A stretch of 64,000 bases of DNA. Source: Chrysophaeum taylorii. Lineage: Eukaryota; Sar; Pelagophyceae; Pelagomonadales; Pelagomonadaceae. Below are positions 38,601-53,600 of this stretch, piece by piece. How positions within the stretch are numbered: the stretch's first letter is position 1; each line of letters opens with the position of its first letter. The DNA is taken from the NCBI GenBank assembly GCA_029834535.1, contig JAQMWT010000572.1:1-64000 (forward strand). The letters run 5' to 3'. The translations under genes were made by a program, and so were the position numbers. A model generated the notes under the pieces. It was not told where the DNA came from and did no database searches. It saw only the letters and a program-made list of their open reading frames with translations.

Positions 38601-41600
38601 AGATGGGCTTACCGTGCACGATAAACGCCACGGCGTATGAGAGAGTGCGCGGCTGCCCGAAACGCTGCAAAGGCCTTCAGCTGCGATCGTTTGAGGCGAG
38701 CGCTGCCCATCAGATAGCGATCATCGACGCCTTGTACGAAGACGACGCCAACTACACACAGGACAATAACGCGTCCAACGCGACACTGCGCGATGCGACA
38801 GAAAGCGCCGCAACCGACGCTATTTCGCTCGAAGCCGACGGCGCGCTCACCGTCGGCAGCTATGAGGGCTTCTTCGTGGCACCCATCACAGCGAACTATA
38901 CTTTTTTCGTCGTATGGGACGCGGCCCTGGAGCTTGCCCTCGGCAATACGGCTGATCCGAGGTCGCGCCAGGTGATCATCGGCGGCCCAAAAGACGCGAG
39001 CTCAACGCGGTCGTCCAGCGACACCGTTGATGGTTGGTCGTTCTTCGATGGCCACTGGTACAAAGTGTCAACATCTAAGCTTGCATGGACTGACGCTCGA
39101 GACGCATGTTTGAGTGATGGCGGATACCTTGCCCAGATAGATGACGCCGCCGAAAATAGCTTTGTGCACGATCTTGTTTATTCGACTGCCTTGACCTCCC
39201 AAGCCTTTCTTGGCGCATCAGACGCAGATTTGGAGAACGTATGGCGCTTGGCGAATGCCGAGGAAGACAGTGACCTCCTCGGCGCGGGCGAAGGCAAGAA
39301 CTTCGCGACAGCTAAGGGCAAATATTCCAACTGGTACACGAATGGCCACAGCCTCTGGGAGCCGAATAACTACGGTGGCGACCAGGACTGCATGGCCATT
39401 TACACATCGAGTGGCACGTGGGACGACCAGTATGTGCGCTTGGAAACATTAAGCGAAAGAATGTCAATCACAGGTGGTGTACTACTGAGCTCAATTTCGT
39501 GTGCGAGTCTGAAATGGCGCGCGCGAACGCCGGTCCCTACGCGCTCGTAAAGGGCGAGGCGCGTTACTTCGAGCTACTCCATGTATCCCAATCCCGCAGC
39601 GTCTGGCTTATTGAATTCCAGAAGATGATCATCCTAATTCACGCAGGTCCACAACGAGACAAACGCCGCTAACAACGCTGGCCCCATGCTTGGCCTCTCG
39701 CTTGAAATCTCCAACGAGACCGACACGTGGAAAACTCAGGTTTCAGGCACGCCATCGCTCTCGATGGAATTCTTCCGCGAGCTCGCCAGCGAGCCGACCA
39801 TCAGCGTCGGCGTGGGAGCTTTGGCCGCATCGCCTCTTGCGTCGGCGTGCGTGGGCAGCTGTAGCTTCGTGTACACGGAAGATGCGACTCCGACAGTGAC
39901 GAGCGTTAGCCCGGTGTCGGGCGGTGCAGGCCAACTTATCACGTTGCGAGGGACAAAGTTCCCGTTTGCGGTCAATGACGTATCTGTTGGCATCGGCGGT
40001 GCGACGTGTGCTGTCAGGTTGACGAACGGTACGGCATTGGAGTGCGTACTTGCCGAGAACGAGGCGCAAGCGGGGACATACCCAGTGCGCGTTCGCGTGA
40101 ACCGCCTTGGCAACGCGCTTTCGAGCGTAAATTACACGATCGAGCTTGTTGTCGCTGACTTCTCACCGCGCAATGGCAGCGTGCTGGGCGGTGGAATCAT
40201 GCAGATTTGGGGCAGAGGATTTTCGCGTTTTGGCCCGCAGAACAAAGTCACTATTGGAGACGTCGCATGCGTGCCACGGACGCTTAAGAACAAAGCGTGT
40301 CGCGTGTCGGAGTTCGACAGCGGCTACAAGTGCGCATGGACCATGCACGATTGGTATGGCTACCCGATGGTTGAAAGCGCCTACGCCGATTCAAACGTCC
40401 GCGCACACGCCGAGTGGTTCGACTTTTCCAACACTACATACATCGAGTGCGTACTCGAAGATGTACCATCAGGGAAAGGCGCGCCGAATGGTTCATCGTG
40501 GCCAATCACCGTAACTCTGCTTCAAGAGTCGGACCTCGTTGACGATAACACAATCGTCCAGACCTACACTGACAAACGCGCCGTCGAACTGGACTACGCG
40601 ACGCGGAACCTGGATTGCTATGTACTCTTGGGTGCGCCAAATCTCGAAGTTCGCAGAGACGCGTAACACTCACTGCGCGCGCAGGTTATCGTATCTGGAA
40701 CGTCGGCCTGTCAGTGACCGAATCAGGCGCAAACGGCACGGAAGCCGAGAAGTCCCGGAATGACTGCGTGCTTTGGGATGAGCATTACGACGAGGTTGGC
40801 GTCTTTGGTGACTCGTTTACTTTCAACGGCTCGTCTGCAAAGTCGACCTCAAACTACACCTTCCTCTTGGACATGACACCCACTATTGAGCGGATGGACA
40901 ACTCGGGGATGGCAGGGCAGGAGATCGCAATTTACGGGTACAACTTCGACGCCGCAGTCGCCGAATGGGACTTCGAGTGGCGTATGGACGAGTTTGGCTT
41001 CTTTTCGCAACCGGAGACGCCTGTGGTCTTCATCGGTACGTCTCCGACAGTCATCACCTTCAAAAACTCGACGTGCATCAAGCTGCTGCCGACCTACAAC
41101 GTGCATGAAGTCTTGCACACGGTGCATGTCTGGGTGCGTGGACGGGGCTACGCTGCAGGCAATAAGACCTTTGCGTACGTCAACTACCTCTACGACGTGT
41201 CGCCAAATGTCGGATCGACGGAAGGTGGCACTCATCTCAAGTTGACTGGTTCCGGGTATGTGTCCCGAGCCATTAAAAATTTTTGTTTATTTGCCTTAAT
41301 TTAGATTTGCGACGACTTACACGTTCTATGCTGACACGAACGGCGAGTCAATGGGCTCTTCAGTCGCCGATTACACGATTACGTTACCCTCGGGCACGTC
41401 GTGCCTTGTCACGTCTTACTCCTCGACTACGATCGAGTGCGTGACCGAGTCTCTCGCTGACAAGAGCTACGAGAATGACGCGACGTTTGTGGACGTCGCA
41501 GTCGCGCGCAGCAGTGTTTACATCACCTTGATTTTTAACCGAGCTTCGACGCACAGGCGTGGAACCACAAACCTTTCTATTTTACGTGTGCGAACAAAAA

Positions 41601-44600
41601 CTGCTCTCCACCTGGCTGCCTCCAAGAGACGAGCGCGTGCAAATTCACGTATACTGCGGCTTCGACTCCCCAGATAGTCTTGCGGAACGGCTCTACTTTT
41701 GATGGCACGCCTTATTTCGCGCCCGGCGACCAAATGATCTTCGATCTTGTCGTCGACACCGATTTCAACTGGACATCCGTCGACACCTCGATCATTTCTA
41801 TACGTGTTGGCAACGTGTCGTGTGAGGCCATCGAGCTCAGTAATTCGACCTTGCAATGCACGTTGCCAGAGTCTGCGACGCCGCAGGGCGAGGATTCTGT
41901 CGAGATTGTTGTTCACGCAAGCGGCTTTGGGTACGCAAAAATCACCAATAAGATCGTCGCAATTCGGCCGACGGTATCGAGCGTCTCAGCCATTCGCGGC
42001 TCGCTCGCGGGCGGTCTCAACCTCTCGATCACGGGTCGCTTCGGCGGTTTCGCAGAAAATCTTGTGACGGCCGTGGTCGTCGCGTCGGACACGTTATGTG
42101 GTGAACTCAAAGTGTGGTCCTCTACGCTGTTGACGTGCACCACAACCGCCGTCGAGACGACGCCGAGTGATGGGGTGATCCATGGTAGCGTCTACGTGGT
42201 GGTCAACTCGACGCAAAGCGCGTGCGAATCAACGACGTCTTGCGGCTTTTCGTTCGTCGGCAACTCAACCGATGTCACTCCACTCGTGACCAACATATCG
42301 CTGGGCGAGGCGGTCGTGCGAGACTCTTCGGACGAACTCACGCTGATCGGCGAGGGTTTTGCGGAAGCTGGCAACATTGTCAATATCGGCTACATGGGAT
42401 GCTTTGTAGTGTTTGAGAACACGACCTTGCTGAAATGCAGTCTTCCGCGCCATCCGGCTGGGCTATACTCGATCACTGTGAATGTCCCACACAAAGGCAA
42501 CGCCGCCGGTTACGGACTCTGGTTCCGGTTTTTGTTCGAGCTTGACGTGAGGGCGATTTCTGGATCACTGTATGGGGGCAAGATAGCGGCCCTCACGGGG
42601 GCCGGCTTTCCCACGTGCACGTCCACGACGTACAACATTGCAAGCGCGAACAAGGCAGACCACCCGGCGTTGACATGCACGGATGCCGTCCGAGCAGCAT
42701 GCAACTGGCTCACATTCGAAGATGGCGAGAGTATCGAGACTTTTATCTCGGCGTATTCCGGTACCTACTTTGCCGCTGATATCGTGTCATCGACGTACTC
42801 GGAATTAGTGCTCGTCACGACCTTACGCGGACTCGACGGCATCGACTTTGACGCCGCCGCGGGGACGTTGGACGTTCAGGTTGCACCGTCGTCGCGCTCG
42901 GGTGAACTCAGCATGTCATCGTCAAACATTGTCGCGACCACCCTGTTCAATGGTGGTAGACAGTCGCGCGTTTTCAACACAAACTACGGGAGATACTGGT
43001 ACATCACCTGGGATGGTTACGAGTACGCGACGTTGACTTACGATTATGGCTCTCCGACAGCTGTCGGTGAGTACAAGTTCTTCATCAACGGATACGACTC
43101 ATGCGCGATAAGCTGGATTCTCGTCGCATCCGAGGATGGTTTGAAGTGGGAGGAAATTGATCGCTACTCATACAACAACACCAACCTCGACTGCACCGCT
43201 GTCTGGCGTTCGAGCACGGTAGTCGCCCCTGGTTTCTACAGGTACTACCAATGGAAAATTAAGGACGTCTATAAGACCGAGACGTACCCACTCTGGATTT
43301 CCAGACTTGAGACATACGCGCCCGAGTTCGGCTCGACGAATGTGACGTATTCGCGTAGTAGCGCCGACACTCCCCAAGTGACCTCCGTCTCGCCACCACG
43401 CGGCGGCTTTCGCCAGGTCCTCGCTCTTAGCGGCGCGTGGGACTCCTCCGCGGACGATATTGCCGTAAGGGTTGGCGGCGAGCCGTGTCCTATACACTGG
43501 GCTAATGATTCGTACCTGGAATGCGCCTCGCCAAACGCTTCTGCGGGCACGTATCCGGTGATGCTGACGTCGTCAAACTACGGCCTGGCCGGGCCGTCAA
43601 CGCCGCTGGAGTACACGGTCGAGCTCGAAATATGGAACATGACGCCAAGTGTGGGGAGCCTGGCCGGCGGGACTGTCGTTACTTTCTACGGGTAAGTAAC
43701 GACGCGTTGTTAATAAACCTGACATCCTGCGCAGGTTTGGCTTCGCAGAGTCGCTCGCAGACAATGCCATCACGATCGCTGGTGCAGAATGCAAAGTGAT
43801 GGAAACGCTCGAAGATTACTTAGAGAGCCTCGAACCCACTTTTAACCCGACAAAAGTGCCTACAAACTCCCCCACGACGCAGCCATCGCTGTCACCGGTG
43901 CCCACCACAATGCCGTCTCCAGCACCCACTGCGATTCCTCTCGCTACACCGTCGGGCTTGCCCACATCGCCGCCGTCTGGCGGGCCGACAGCGCCGCCCA
44001 CAGCCGAGCCCAGCACACAGCCTGTCTCGGTGCCGACCCCAAGGCCAACATCAGAACCCACGCTCGAACCGTCGGCAACATCGGCGCCGAGCGCGACAGC
44101 ATCGCCGACCTCTATGCCTACCTACTCGACTCATTTGCCAACTCTGTTGCCCTCAACGGTGCCGACGCCGGTCCCGACGTTTTCTACCGATACTCCGACG
44201 TCTGCGACCCCGAGCAAAAATCCGACGACCGCACCCACGCCGAGCCCAACGTATTCAACTTCGCTTCCGACAACGGCGGGGCCTTCCACGGCGACGCCGA
44301 CACATATTCCCACATTCGCAACATCGATTCCATCATCAATCCCATCTTCTCAGCCCTCATCGTCCCAGACGATGCCGACACACTTGCCCACCTTTTCAAC
44401 ATCCGTCCCATCATCATCCCCAATTCCCTTTCCCTCCTCGTCGCCGACAACATCCGCACCATCGACACCATTGCCGACGCTTTCGTTGGCGCCTTCTGCA
44501 CACCCTACCAGTAGTCCGACACTTTCTGCAACCGATCCAACGCGCACGCCTACAGAGCTCCCGACCCCAATGCCGACTCATTCGCCGACGACGTCGGCAC

Positions 44601-47600
44601 CATCTCCTGCGCCATCAACAAAGCCGAGCGCAACTCCAACTTCACAACCATCTCACCTCCCATCAATTTCACTGCCACCGACCTACTCGGTGCGTCCGAC
44701 GCGCGTCCCAACGCCCATTCCAAGCGCCCGACCGTCGAGCGCCCCGACCGCCTCGCCCAGTTCGCAACCCACGACGAGCGCTCCAACTCCAAACGCCACA
44801 GACTTCCCTGGCTTTGAATACTTTGCGAGCATTACGTGCAAGACCGGGGCTCTGGAATACAACGTGACCGACCTCGTGAACGCCGAGCCCAGACTCGGAA
44901 CGCGCCTCCGCACTAACGAGAAACTCGTTCTCCATTCTGGTCGTAACGGCTGGTCGTCGTATGGCGGTGCATCCTTCATAGCCATATCGGCCGAGCCTAA
45001 CTGCCGCTTCCGGACGAAGCTCCTGGAACTGACTTCGAGCGGCATCGCTTTTGCGTTTTATGTTCCAGCGACGCGCACCTTGAAAGATAGCCTCACGTAT
45101 ACGGGGTCGCTCACAACGAGTCGGGCCCAAGCGGCAGCCGAGTTCATCACTTCGTATTCGAATCGCGACGACCTGCTCCTTTTGGTCATCACTTCGTACA
45201 ATTTCGCGATATATTCGAGCAGCTCGCTGCTCGCCGCACTCAAAGCCTGCGGAGGTAGCTCGATGCTTCAATCCCTCGCGTCGTCAAGTGGTAGAAACGC
45301 CAACGCAAACTATGCTCTCGTCGCGCGATGCGGCGCCGGCCTCTCGGCGGGCTTTTCGTCGAACTACGGCCTTGAAGTCTCAGATGACACATCAGCCGAC
45401 ATCGAGGTCGACGTCGGCTCGGTCTTTTTCTTTACAAATGGTCAAACGAAGGCAGGATTCAACTTTACCCACGACCCACGCCTCACTCCCTCGCTCGTTT
45501 CCATGTCGCGTCTCAACGGCACGACCGCTGGTGGGACGACGCTCCGACTAAACGTGACAAACATGCCAAGCCCCGCGAGTGCGGGCAACGTATCCGTCAC
45601 GCTTGGTGGAGTGACCTGCGCTGTCGACCATGGTGACATCGGGACGTATCGCGGCCTCCACTTGTGCAGGTACGACGTCCGTATTCTGTCTTCGTACGTG
45701 ATTCCGCGCGCAGTTGGGACGGAGTAAGCTGCTCGGGCATTGGCACGAGGCTCCTCGATAGTAATTTGACGGAGATCACGTGCCTGACCAACCCGTGGGA
45801 CTTTTCTGGCGATGCGAAGAAGGCGGACGTAGTGGTATCCGTCTATCCATACGGCAACGCGAGGCACAACGGATTCACGTGGTCATACATTGATCTCTGG
45901 AGCGCCGTGACTACGTGGGGCGGCGACGAAGACAACATCCCTGAAGAGGGCGACTCGGTGTGTACGGCTCAACGAGCCAATTGTGATGAGCATTATAGCC
46001 CATTTTAGTTGATTGTACTAGGTGGTAATCACGAGCGGGCAATATATTGTGCTCGACATCTCGCCGCCAAGTCTCTTCTTACTCGTCATCTACGGCGGAG
46101 CCCTGGAATTCTCCCACGACGTTGGCGACCTCGCACTCAATGCCTCCTACATCTTCGTTTTTGGTGGCAAGCTCATCGTTGGAACCGAGGAAGATCCATT
46201 TCCCAACAAAGCGATAATCACGCTCGAGGGAGATCGCAAGTCGCTCGAGCTCCCCGTGTACGGCGCCAAATGCCTCGCCGTTCGCGATGCTGTCCTGGAC
46301 CTTCACGGGCTGCCGACGGCAGCGGGAAGCTGGGTTCGACTCGCCCATACTGTGCGTGTTCTCCTCATTTATTGAAATCGATAGAAACACTTGTCCAGGT
46401 TTACGCGGGCAACTACACGCTCGAACTCGACGCACCGGTTGATTGGTTGTCTGGTGACCATATCATCATCACGTCGACAACCTTCGACCCGCTCGAAACC
46501 GAGGAGCGCTACATAGACAAAGTCCTCGATGGTGGCTACACGTTGACACTGACTCAAGCACTGTACTTCGATCATTGGGGTGAAGGCTACCTTGATTCTG
46601 CGACGGGCGAAGAGCTCGTGCCAGAGTACCGTGCCGAGATTGGCCGACTGACGAGGAACGTCGTCGTCCAGGGCGACGACACGTTTAGCAAGCGCCAGCA
46701 ATTTGGTGCGCAGATCATCTTCGCCAGCTCACAGACCTACGACAACTCAATTATCGGCCGTCTGAGCAATGTCGAGGTCCGCCTCGCTGGTCAAGGTCTG
46801 AAACTTGGTAAATATCCAATCCACTTCCATTTGGTCGGCAAAGTCGACAAGTCGTACGTCGCGAACTGCTCAATCCACCACGCCAACAATCGTGCGATCG
46901 CCATCCACGGCATCTCGCACTTACGGGTGCTCGGCAACGTCGTCTTTGACAGTGCGTCGCTCCTCTATATTTTGCTCGATTTGACGTCTGTGTTAGCACG
47001 GGGGCACGCGATTTTCATAGAAGACGGCACCGAAACTCGAAACCTCATAGCTCACAACTTGGTGGCGGTTGTGAGGCCTATCTGGTCGCTCTTGCTCGTC
47101 GACCAGTCGCCGGCGGCCTACTGGATCGTCAATCCCGACAACGACGTGAGTTTAACCCGAAGGGTATTATCCGCCACAGGAGTTGCCGCTTGAAATAGAC
47201 GATCCTCTGAGTACCTCGCGCTTTTGGTTCTCGTCGGCTCCTGTCGGCCCTTGTGGTTTCCCTGGTCTTTAAAACCAGAAGCGCGAGACACAGTAAACAC
47301 CGTCGATTTCAAGCAAGCAACTCCTGTGGCGGAATTGCTTCATGTACATCAGAACCAGCTGGTGGTGACTAGAGTCAAAATGCTACAGGTGCACGACAAC
47401 GTCGCCGCCGGCTCGAGCCACTACGGCTTCTGGTACCGTGCTCTCGAGCGGCCCGACGGCGTCTCTGGCCAAGAGCTGATTGATGCCAACGTCGACAAGT
47501 GCCCCAATTATACCCCGATCGGCGAGTTCTATGGCAACGTTGCACATTCAACCAAACGCCACGGCTTGAAGCTGTCAGACTACTTCCCGGCGGTCGATGG

Positions 47601-50600
47601 CGACGTTTGCGCTTCCAACACCTTCGGCCATCCAGTTAACTTTGGAGACTTCGTCGGTTTCAACAATGGTCGCTTTGGAATTTGGGGAGAGTTCCTCGTC
47701 GACGTTAACTTCGACAACATCCGCATCCTCAACCCCGGCATCGGGGGCATCGAGTTCCTGTCCCCCCAGCGTTCTTGTCGATATTGTTGGCTCAACCCGC
47801 GATAGGTACATGAACGGCCGCACGACTGAGTTTGCACGCTCGTACGTCACGAACTCGCTCTTCGTGGGCCGAACGACTGAGATCGCGACTGCGGGTCCAG
47901 GCAAGTCTCCGTGAGACCAGATTACGGAGTCAGAAGACGCGTCCTGCGTTCCAGGTGACATGTGTGAGGGGCTCCAAGATGTGAACGGCGCGGTCAACCA
48001 CGATGGCAATGGCTGCATTCATGCCCTACACCTCCCAGGCTTGGGCTCCGAGCTCGTGGTGCACAACGTGTCATTCGTCAACTTTGAAGCCGCGCTGTGG
48101 ACGTGCAGTTGGTGCATCGGGGTCAAAGGGGGTTACGAAGTCAGTTTCGCCAACATATCATATTTCAACGTGACTCGACCGGCAACTTTTAAAAAGGGCT
48201 TTGGTGGTGACATTGCGACCTCTGGTATTCTCAACGACCTGGACGGGAGCCTGGGCACGGGTGTGGCTGGCGGGTCGGTCGTACCGTATGCGGGGCACTT
48301 CAAGGACAACCCGCAATGCGAGATAGGCTATGACCTGTTTGACGAAAGCATCGGCGAGCCCGAATATTTGATATGTAAGACAGCCGTGCGACGTGTGAGC
48401 TTCGCCGCGAGGATGACGAGCATGTTCATGAACTTCCGTCGACTCTATCGGTTCCCACACGCACGCATCGTCGACATTACCGACCGCGAACCCGACTTTG
48501 ACTTTTCGGCTCTCTTCAACGAACCGTTCTGGAAAGTCCGGCGTGGCGACCAGTCGTGCGTGGAACAAGCCCCACAAGGAGAATATTTATTTTTGCTCGG
48601 AGTCGGTCGCGAGTACGCGCTGTTGTTCCGCGACCAGGTTGGTTTTCCAGTCACAGTGACCGGCTCGATGTACGCCGCAAAGATGCAATCGAACGAGTCC
48701 ATCATAATTCATCTCAGCCACAAAGGGCCGTTTCAAGCGGCTGCGGCGTATGCCGAGGTTCACCAGGACGGCGAATCACGCTGGGGGGAAAATACCATGA
48801 ACATAGGCTGGGAACCCGAGCCGCCCAACCCACCCGATTATTCGGTAGGTAAGTCTGACGACCAACAGTGTGGCTTGCGCGAGTTTTCGAGGTGCGAGGC
48901 CGATGACCTCTACCAGACACTCGAGCTCAGAGACCCGCTCAAGATGGTGAACGGCAGCCTTCAATATCCGCTCACCGCCAAACCCGCGGCCCGGACGACG
49001 CGCGGCGGCCGAATCTTTGTCGCGTCGGACGTGGTCTCGGTCACATCAGGATACGACGCGTTCGACTTCTGGGTCACCGACACGACTGGCTTCGTCGAGG
49101 GCACCGCCATCAGCTTTAAGCTAAAGGGTGACGACTTCATTAAATCGTCGCGTTGGCGCCACGGCTTCGACCACAAGAAGTTTAAATTTTTTACCGAAGA
49201 GGACGGCTATTCTTCAACCGGTGAAAATCGCGATGCAATTCCCAATTTCAAGAACGGTCTCAATAATCCCAGTGTCCGTTTAGTTTGATCTATTTACGCG
49301 TCGATCGGAGACAAATGTCTAATTTAGCTGCCGCGCTTAAGACTCTCGCGTGTAGGCACGCTGACGATCTCGCCTGTTGAGGTGCCCACCTACTGTTGGG
49401 ACGTCGAGCACAGCGACGAACGGAAGCCGTCGAGCCGCGAAGACCCTGCGACAACACCCAACATCGAATTATGGCTCTGCGACGACGAAACCAATTTCCA
49501 GGACTGGGTCTGGGTCTCCAGGGGCGAAGGTGGCTTTCTGCAGAACGTTGGATTCCCGGGATACTGCGCCGGTATCTCGTCATCCACAGTCTCCGATGGC
49601 ACGACGCTCGTGCTCACAGACTGCGACCGCACGGCGAACTCAAGCTTGTCTGGTTCCCTGCTGTTCGACAAGTCTTTTCTCGAGGAGGCTACTGTTGAGG
49701 CGCGTCACGGGATTTTTTATTACGACCGATCCCGCGGCCCTGCTGGCTACGAGTACGACGGCGTAACATGGGACAACAGGACGACGAGCACCTGGTTCCC
49801 ACGCGGCCAAATTCCTTACGACCAAACAAATATTTCATCAATGACGGTGCTCCTTGCCGGGAATTCCACAGTTGAGATTGAGACCTTCGAGTGTGGCCCC
49901 GAAGGCTGCCCGTTCACTTTGCCAGTTTGCACCACGTGCACGAGCCGCGTGTTTCGTTGGGAGACCGGCGACGCAACGCAGAATGCCATCAACTGGAACG
50001 TGACTAGCAGAGTCCGAGCTTTCTACGTGTTTCTCGTGTTCTTTCACACGCGTCATGTCGAATTGAGTTGTGTGCGCGCGAAGTTATCGCGCTTTCACGC
50101 GAAAGATCTACCCAGGTAACAAACGACCCAAGCGCCGACATCCCATCAAGCTACTGGTCTGGAACAATCTGGGACCAGTGGACGGTCATCATCGATCAAG
50201 ACACGGTATGGGACTTTTTCTTACTGTGTTCAACCTGCCGTCGTTCGCCGCAGCCGGTCGTAAATCGGCTCGTTGTTCGGGGCACGCTGATGTTCGACCC
50301 GAATGCGGACGTCGACATGACGTTGCACGCGCACTACATTACTGTCGACGGTGGCAAAATCATAATGGTGTGGTGCTCGGTCGGTTGATCGGTCACTTGA
50401 TCGGTCGTAGGGCAACGCTAGCGACCCCATCGGCAACTCGACAACGGCCACCATCGCGCTCCACGGCGACCGCTACTTGGCGACGGTCAAGCGAAGTGGA
50501 GCGTGAGTGACAATTGTTCCTCAGCGTGTTTGTTGATGTGCAAAAGCGTAAATAACCTCGTGTGTCGTTGACTACCAGATGATCCCATTGCTGTGCGCAG

Positions 50601-53600
50601 GTGGGAGAAAGTCTACAATTTCAAGCGCATCGACGTGAATGGCAACTTTTCTATTTGGGGCCAGCGCATCACATCGTGGCGAAAGTTAGGCGCCCACGCC
50701 TTTTCTGGAGACACCACGATTCATCTCGACGCGCCCGCAACTGACTGGGTGCCGGGCGATATCCTGACGCTCTCGCTTACCACGCATCACGGTGCCGGGA
50801 AAGGCAACGCGCGTGCGACAAACTACCAAGAGTACACGATCTTGAACATCACGGAGGATGGCCTCAATGTCACGCTTGAAAAACCACTCGCATCAGATTA
50901 TGTCGGCGAGGTCGTCGAAATCGCGGGAACGAACGCGACCAACGCAACGACGATCGACCTGCGTGCCGTTGTGGCAAACAATCGGCGCAACGCGCGAATC
51001 CTTGGAGCGGATACTACTAAGTACGACCGCGCATCTGGGTTGTCGGCGCATCAGCAGGGTTACGGCGCGCAGATTCGTGGCCTCGGCGAACGAACAAAAG
51101 CCAAGCCTGGGTGGACGTCGACCGACCCGATGTACGACGTCCTTGGCAAAGAAACACTCCCCGCTGGTAATATTGATATCCACTTCGCAACCTTTGAAAC
51201 GTGCGGGAAAGGATATTTCCTCACACCAATCACAACGTGGGATGGCGCGGCCTTCGCGGAAGCTATCGGGTATTCGAGCGAACAGGCGCATATCGAGATC
51301 GAAGGCATACGCACAGTGACGCCCCTCGTTGGGAGTGGAAAGAAGGTACACAACTACTTTGTCGCGGGCGTCTGGCGGTCGTCTCTCCGGTTTTCTCACA
51401 ATGTCTTCGTTGGAGTCGCGTTTAAGTTCGGTTCGACGACGGACGCCAGGCACATCATCGCCAGCAATGCGTTCTTGGGAGCTGGTGACGGCAACTACTG
51501 TGCTGGGAGTACTGCGCACGGCGTGTGTCCAGACATGTACATGGTCGAGCTCGGCAACTCGGGCAGCGGACTCAGCATTGTTAACAACGTCTTCCACGGC
51601 GCTTTCTTGTCGGCGTTGCACGTGACACGGCCGTGCTCGGGGTTTGATGCTTTCGCGGGCAACGTTGTCGCAAGTTCGTACATTGGCGTCTCAATCCAGG
51701 ATAGGGGGTGTGGGTCGCTTCCGGTCCACACGTACCGAAACTCGATCGGTGTTGCCGCCGGCGACGTGACGACAGTGTCGAACATCGTCGCCGCCGAGAA
51801 CGGGTTCGGGATTCTCCCGACAGCAGATTGGGACCTGAAACCTCAAAAGTTCTTCGATCCTTCGCTCGACCTCCACGCTGACCTCACGAGCGTCCTTGAC
51901 TCAGTTTTTGTCGGGGTCCTTCTCGATCTTCAAGGGCGCGGCTTCGAACCAGACTGTGCCAGTTGGACTGGAGTGGAATATGGCGTTAAAGAACATTGGA
52001 TCAAATTCCGCGATTGGAACTATACGGGTATTCAGCGCGGCGCCTTTGGCGGCGCGATGGGCGATCGCATCGCCTACGACGACGCAGCCGTGGACGGCAA
52101 GTGGCTCGAGATTCGGCGCTGCACCTTTGTGGCTTACTCCAACGATGCCGACGAGTGCTTCGGGCGCCAGGGCGTCGCGTTCGCAAACGAGGCATCGGCT
52201 GTTGGGCGGGGCAGTGGCAAGGCGTGTACAACCATAGGGTCGCCCGTCTGCTACCAAGCGATCACGAGCGATTTGTCGTGGATAAAAACTCCAGCCAACG
52301 GGCGTTTGGCCTTTTCCAAGGGCGGTGGGGGTATCTCTGGTCTTCTCAAGGACGAGGACTACGGGTATTGTACGCTATATGACGAGGATGGTAGCCTCTA
52401 CGGTACGTCATCAAGTGCCAAGCTCTACAAGGCGGACGTCCGCCAAGATTGGCCGGACGACGTCCTCGAAGACTGCCGGGAATACATGGAGAACTACGAC
52501 GATAGCCCTGACGTGTCGAGCTGTCCGTGGTTCGTTCGCGAGAATTCTTACCTCCTTGGCGCGGCGGATGACGAGGATCGACGCGGCATTGCGACGCCTG
52601 ACCAGGCTCTCGGCACATCTTACAAGAATTGCGAATCGTTGTCCGATGTCGACTGGCGGCGTCGAGTGATCTATTGTCCCAATGCGGACTGGGTGTCTAT
52701 CAAGTACACGGTACCCTTACGCATTGTTTCGGGCTCCGAGGTGCTCTGGGCGGTAAGATACTGCATTTTGTTGCGCGAATCGTTGATCTTCTTTAGCCGC
52801 GCGTTGACCTTCGTGTTGTTTTCGCGCAGCCAATCACGTGGTCAACGATGAGGGAGGAATCAATTGCGACTTCTATCTACTACGAAGACGAAACCGTCGT
52901 CGCCATGCACCCCGTCTATCCCGCTGACACCGAGCTCGCCCAGTTCTCAGCACGGTGGCCAAATCCCTTCAGTGAGTTCATATCGACACGGTATTTGTTT
53001 GAGTCACCTCTTCGAATCAGCGCACGTTGTCCCAAACCAAGGCATCTACCGTCTCGATTTCACCGGGGACATCACTGTCTTTTCGGAGCACGGCGACTAC
53101 ACGTTCCAACTCCTTGGCACAGGCGCTCGCAACCCGGTGGACGGCAGCGACGAGTTTGTCGTCATCGTCAACATCAAGTTTCTCAAACCGTGCAAGCTCC
53201 TCTTCTATGCCAACGGCAAGAAGATTAGCGGAGCAACGCGGCGAGGCCAAGTCACGACCGCCAAACCAGCGGGCTATGGCTTCCAGCACGCAACGACGAA
53301 GGTCGCAGCGTGTGTTGTGAAGGGGTCGACGCAAGTTCGGATGAAAGCGCTTCAAGTAGTTCAGGTGACGCTCGCTATCGCCGAGACGTTCGAGACGTTT
53401 TTTGCCGACAATCTGTGAACTCCGAGCGTCCAAACCCCAGTGGTTTGTTTCATTTGTTGGTTGCTCTTCGCGTCCTTTGACCATTTGACGCAGGATCGAT
53501 CCTACGGCTATTGATGACGAATTCGCAGATCTCGTGCTCCACAGAGTCTGCGCCTCATCACTTGAATTTAAACGCGAAAATCACAATCCCAGGTCCCTCC

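Noticed and set aside
43816-44792. Several minus-strand Gly/Val-rich frames
   Set aside because: Antisense of the PT-rich stalk repeats; the repeated composition opens the opposite strand by chance.
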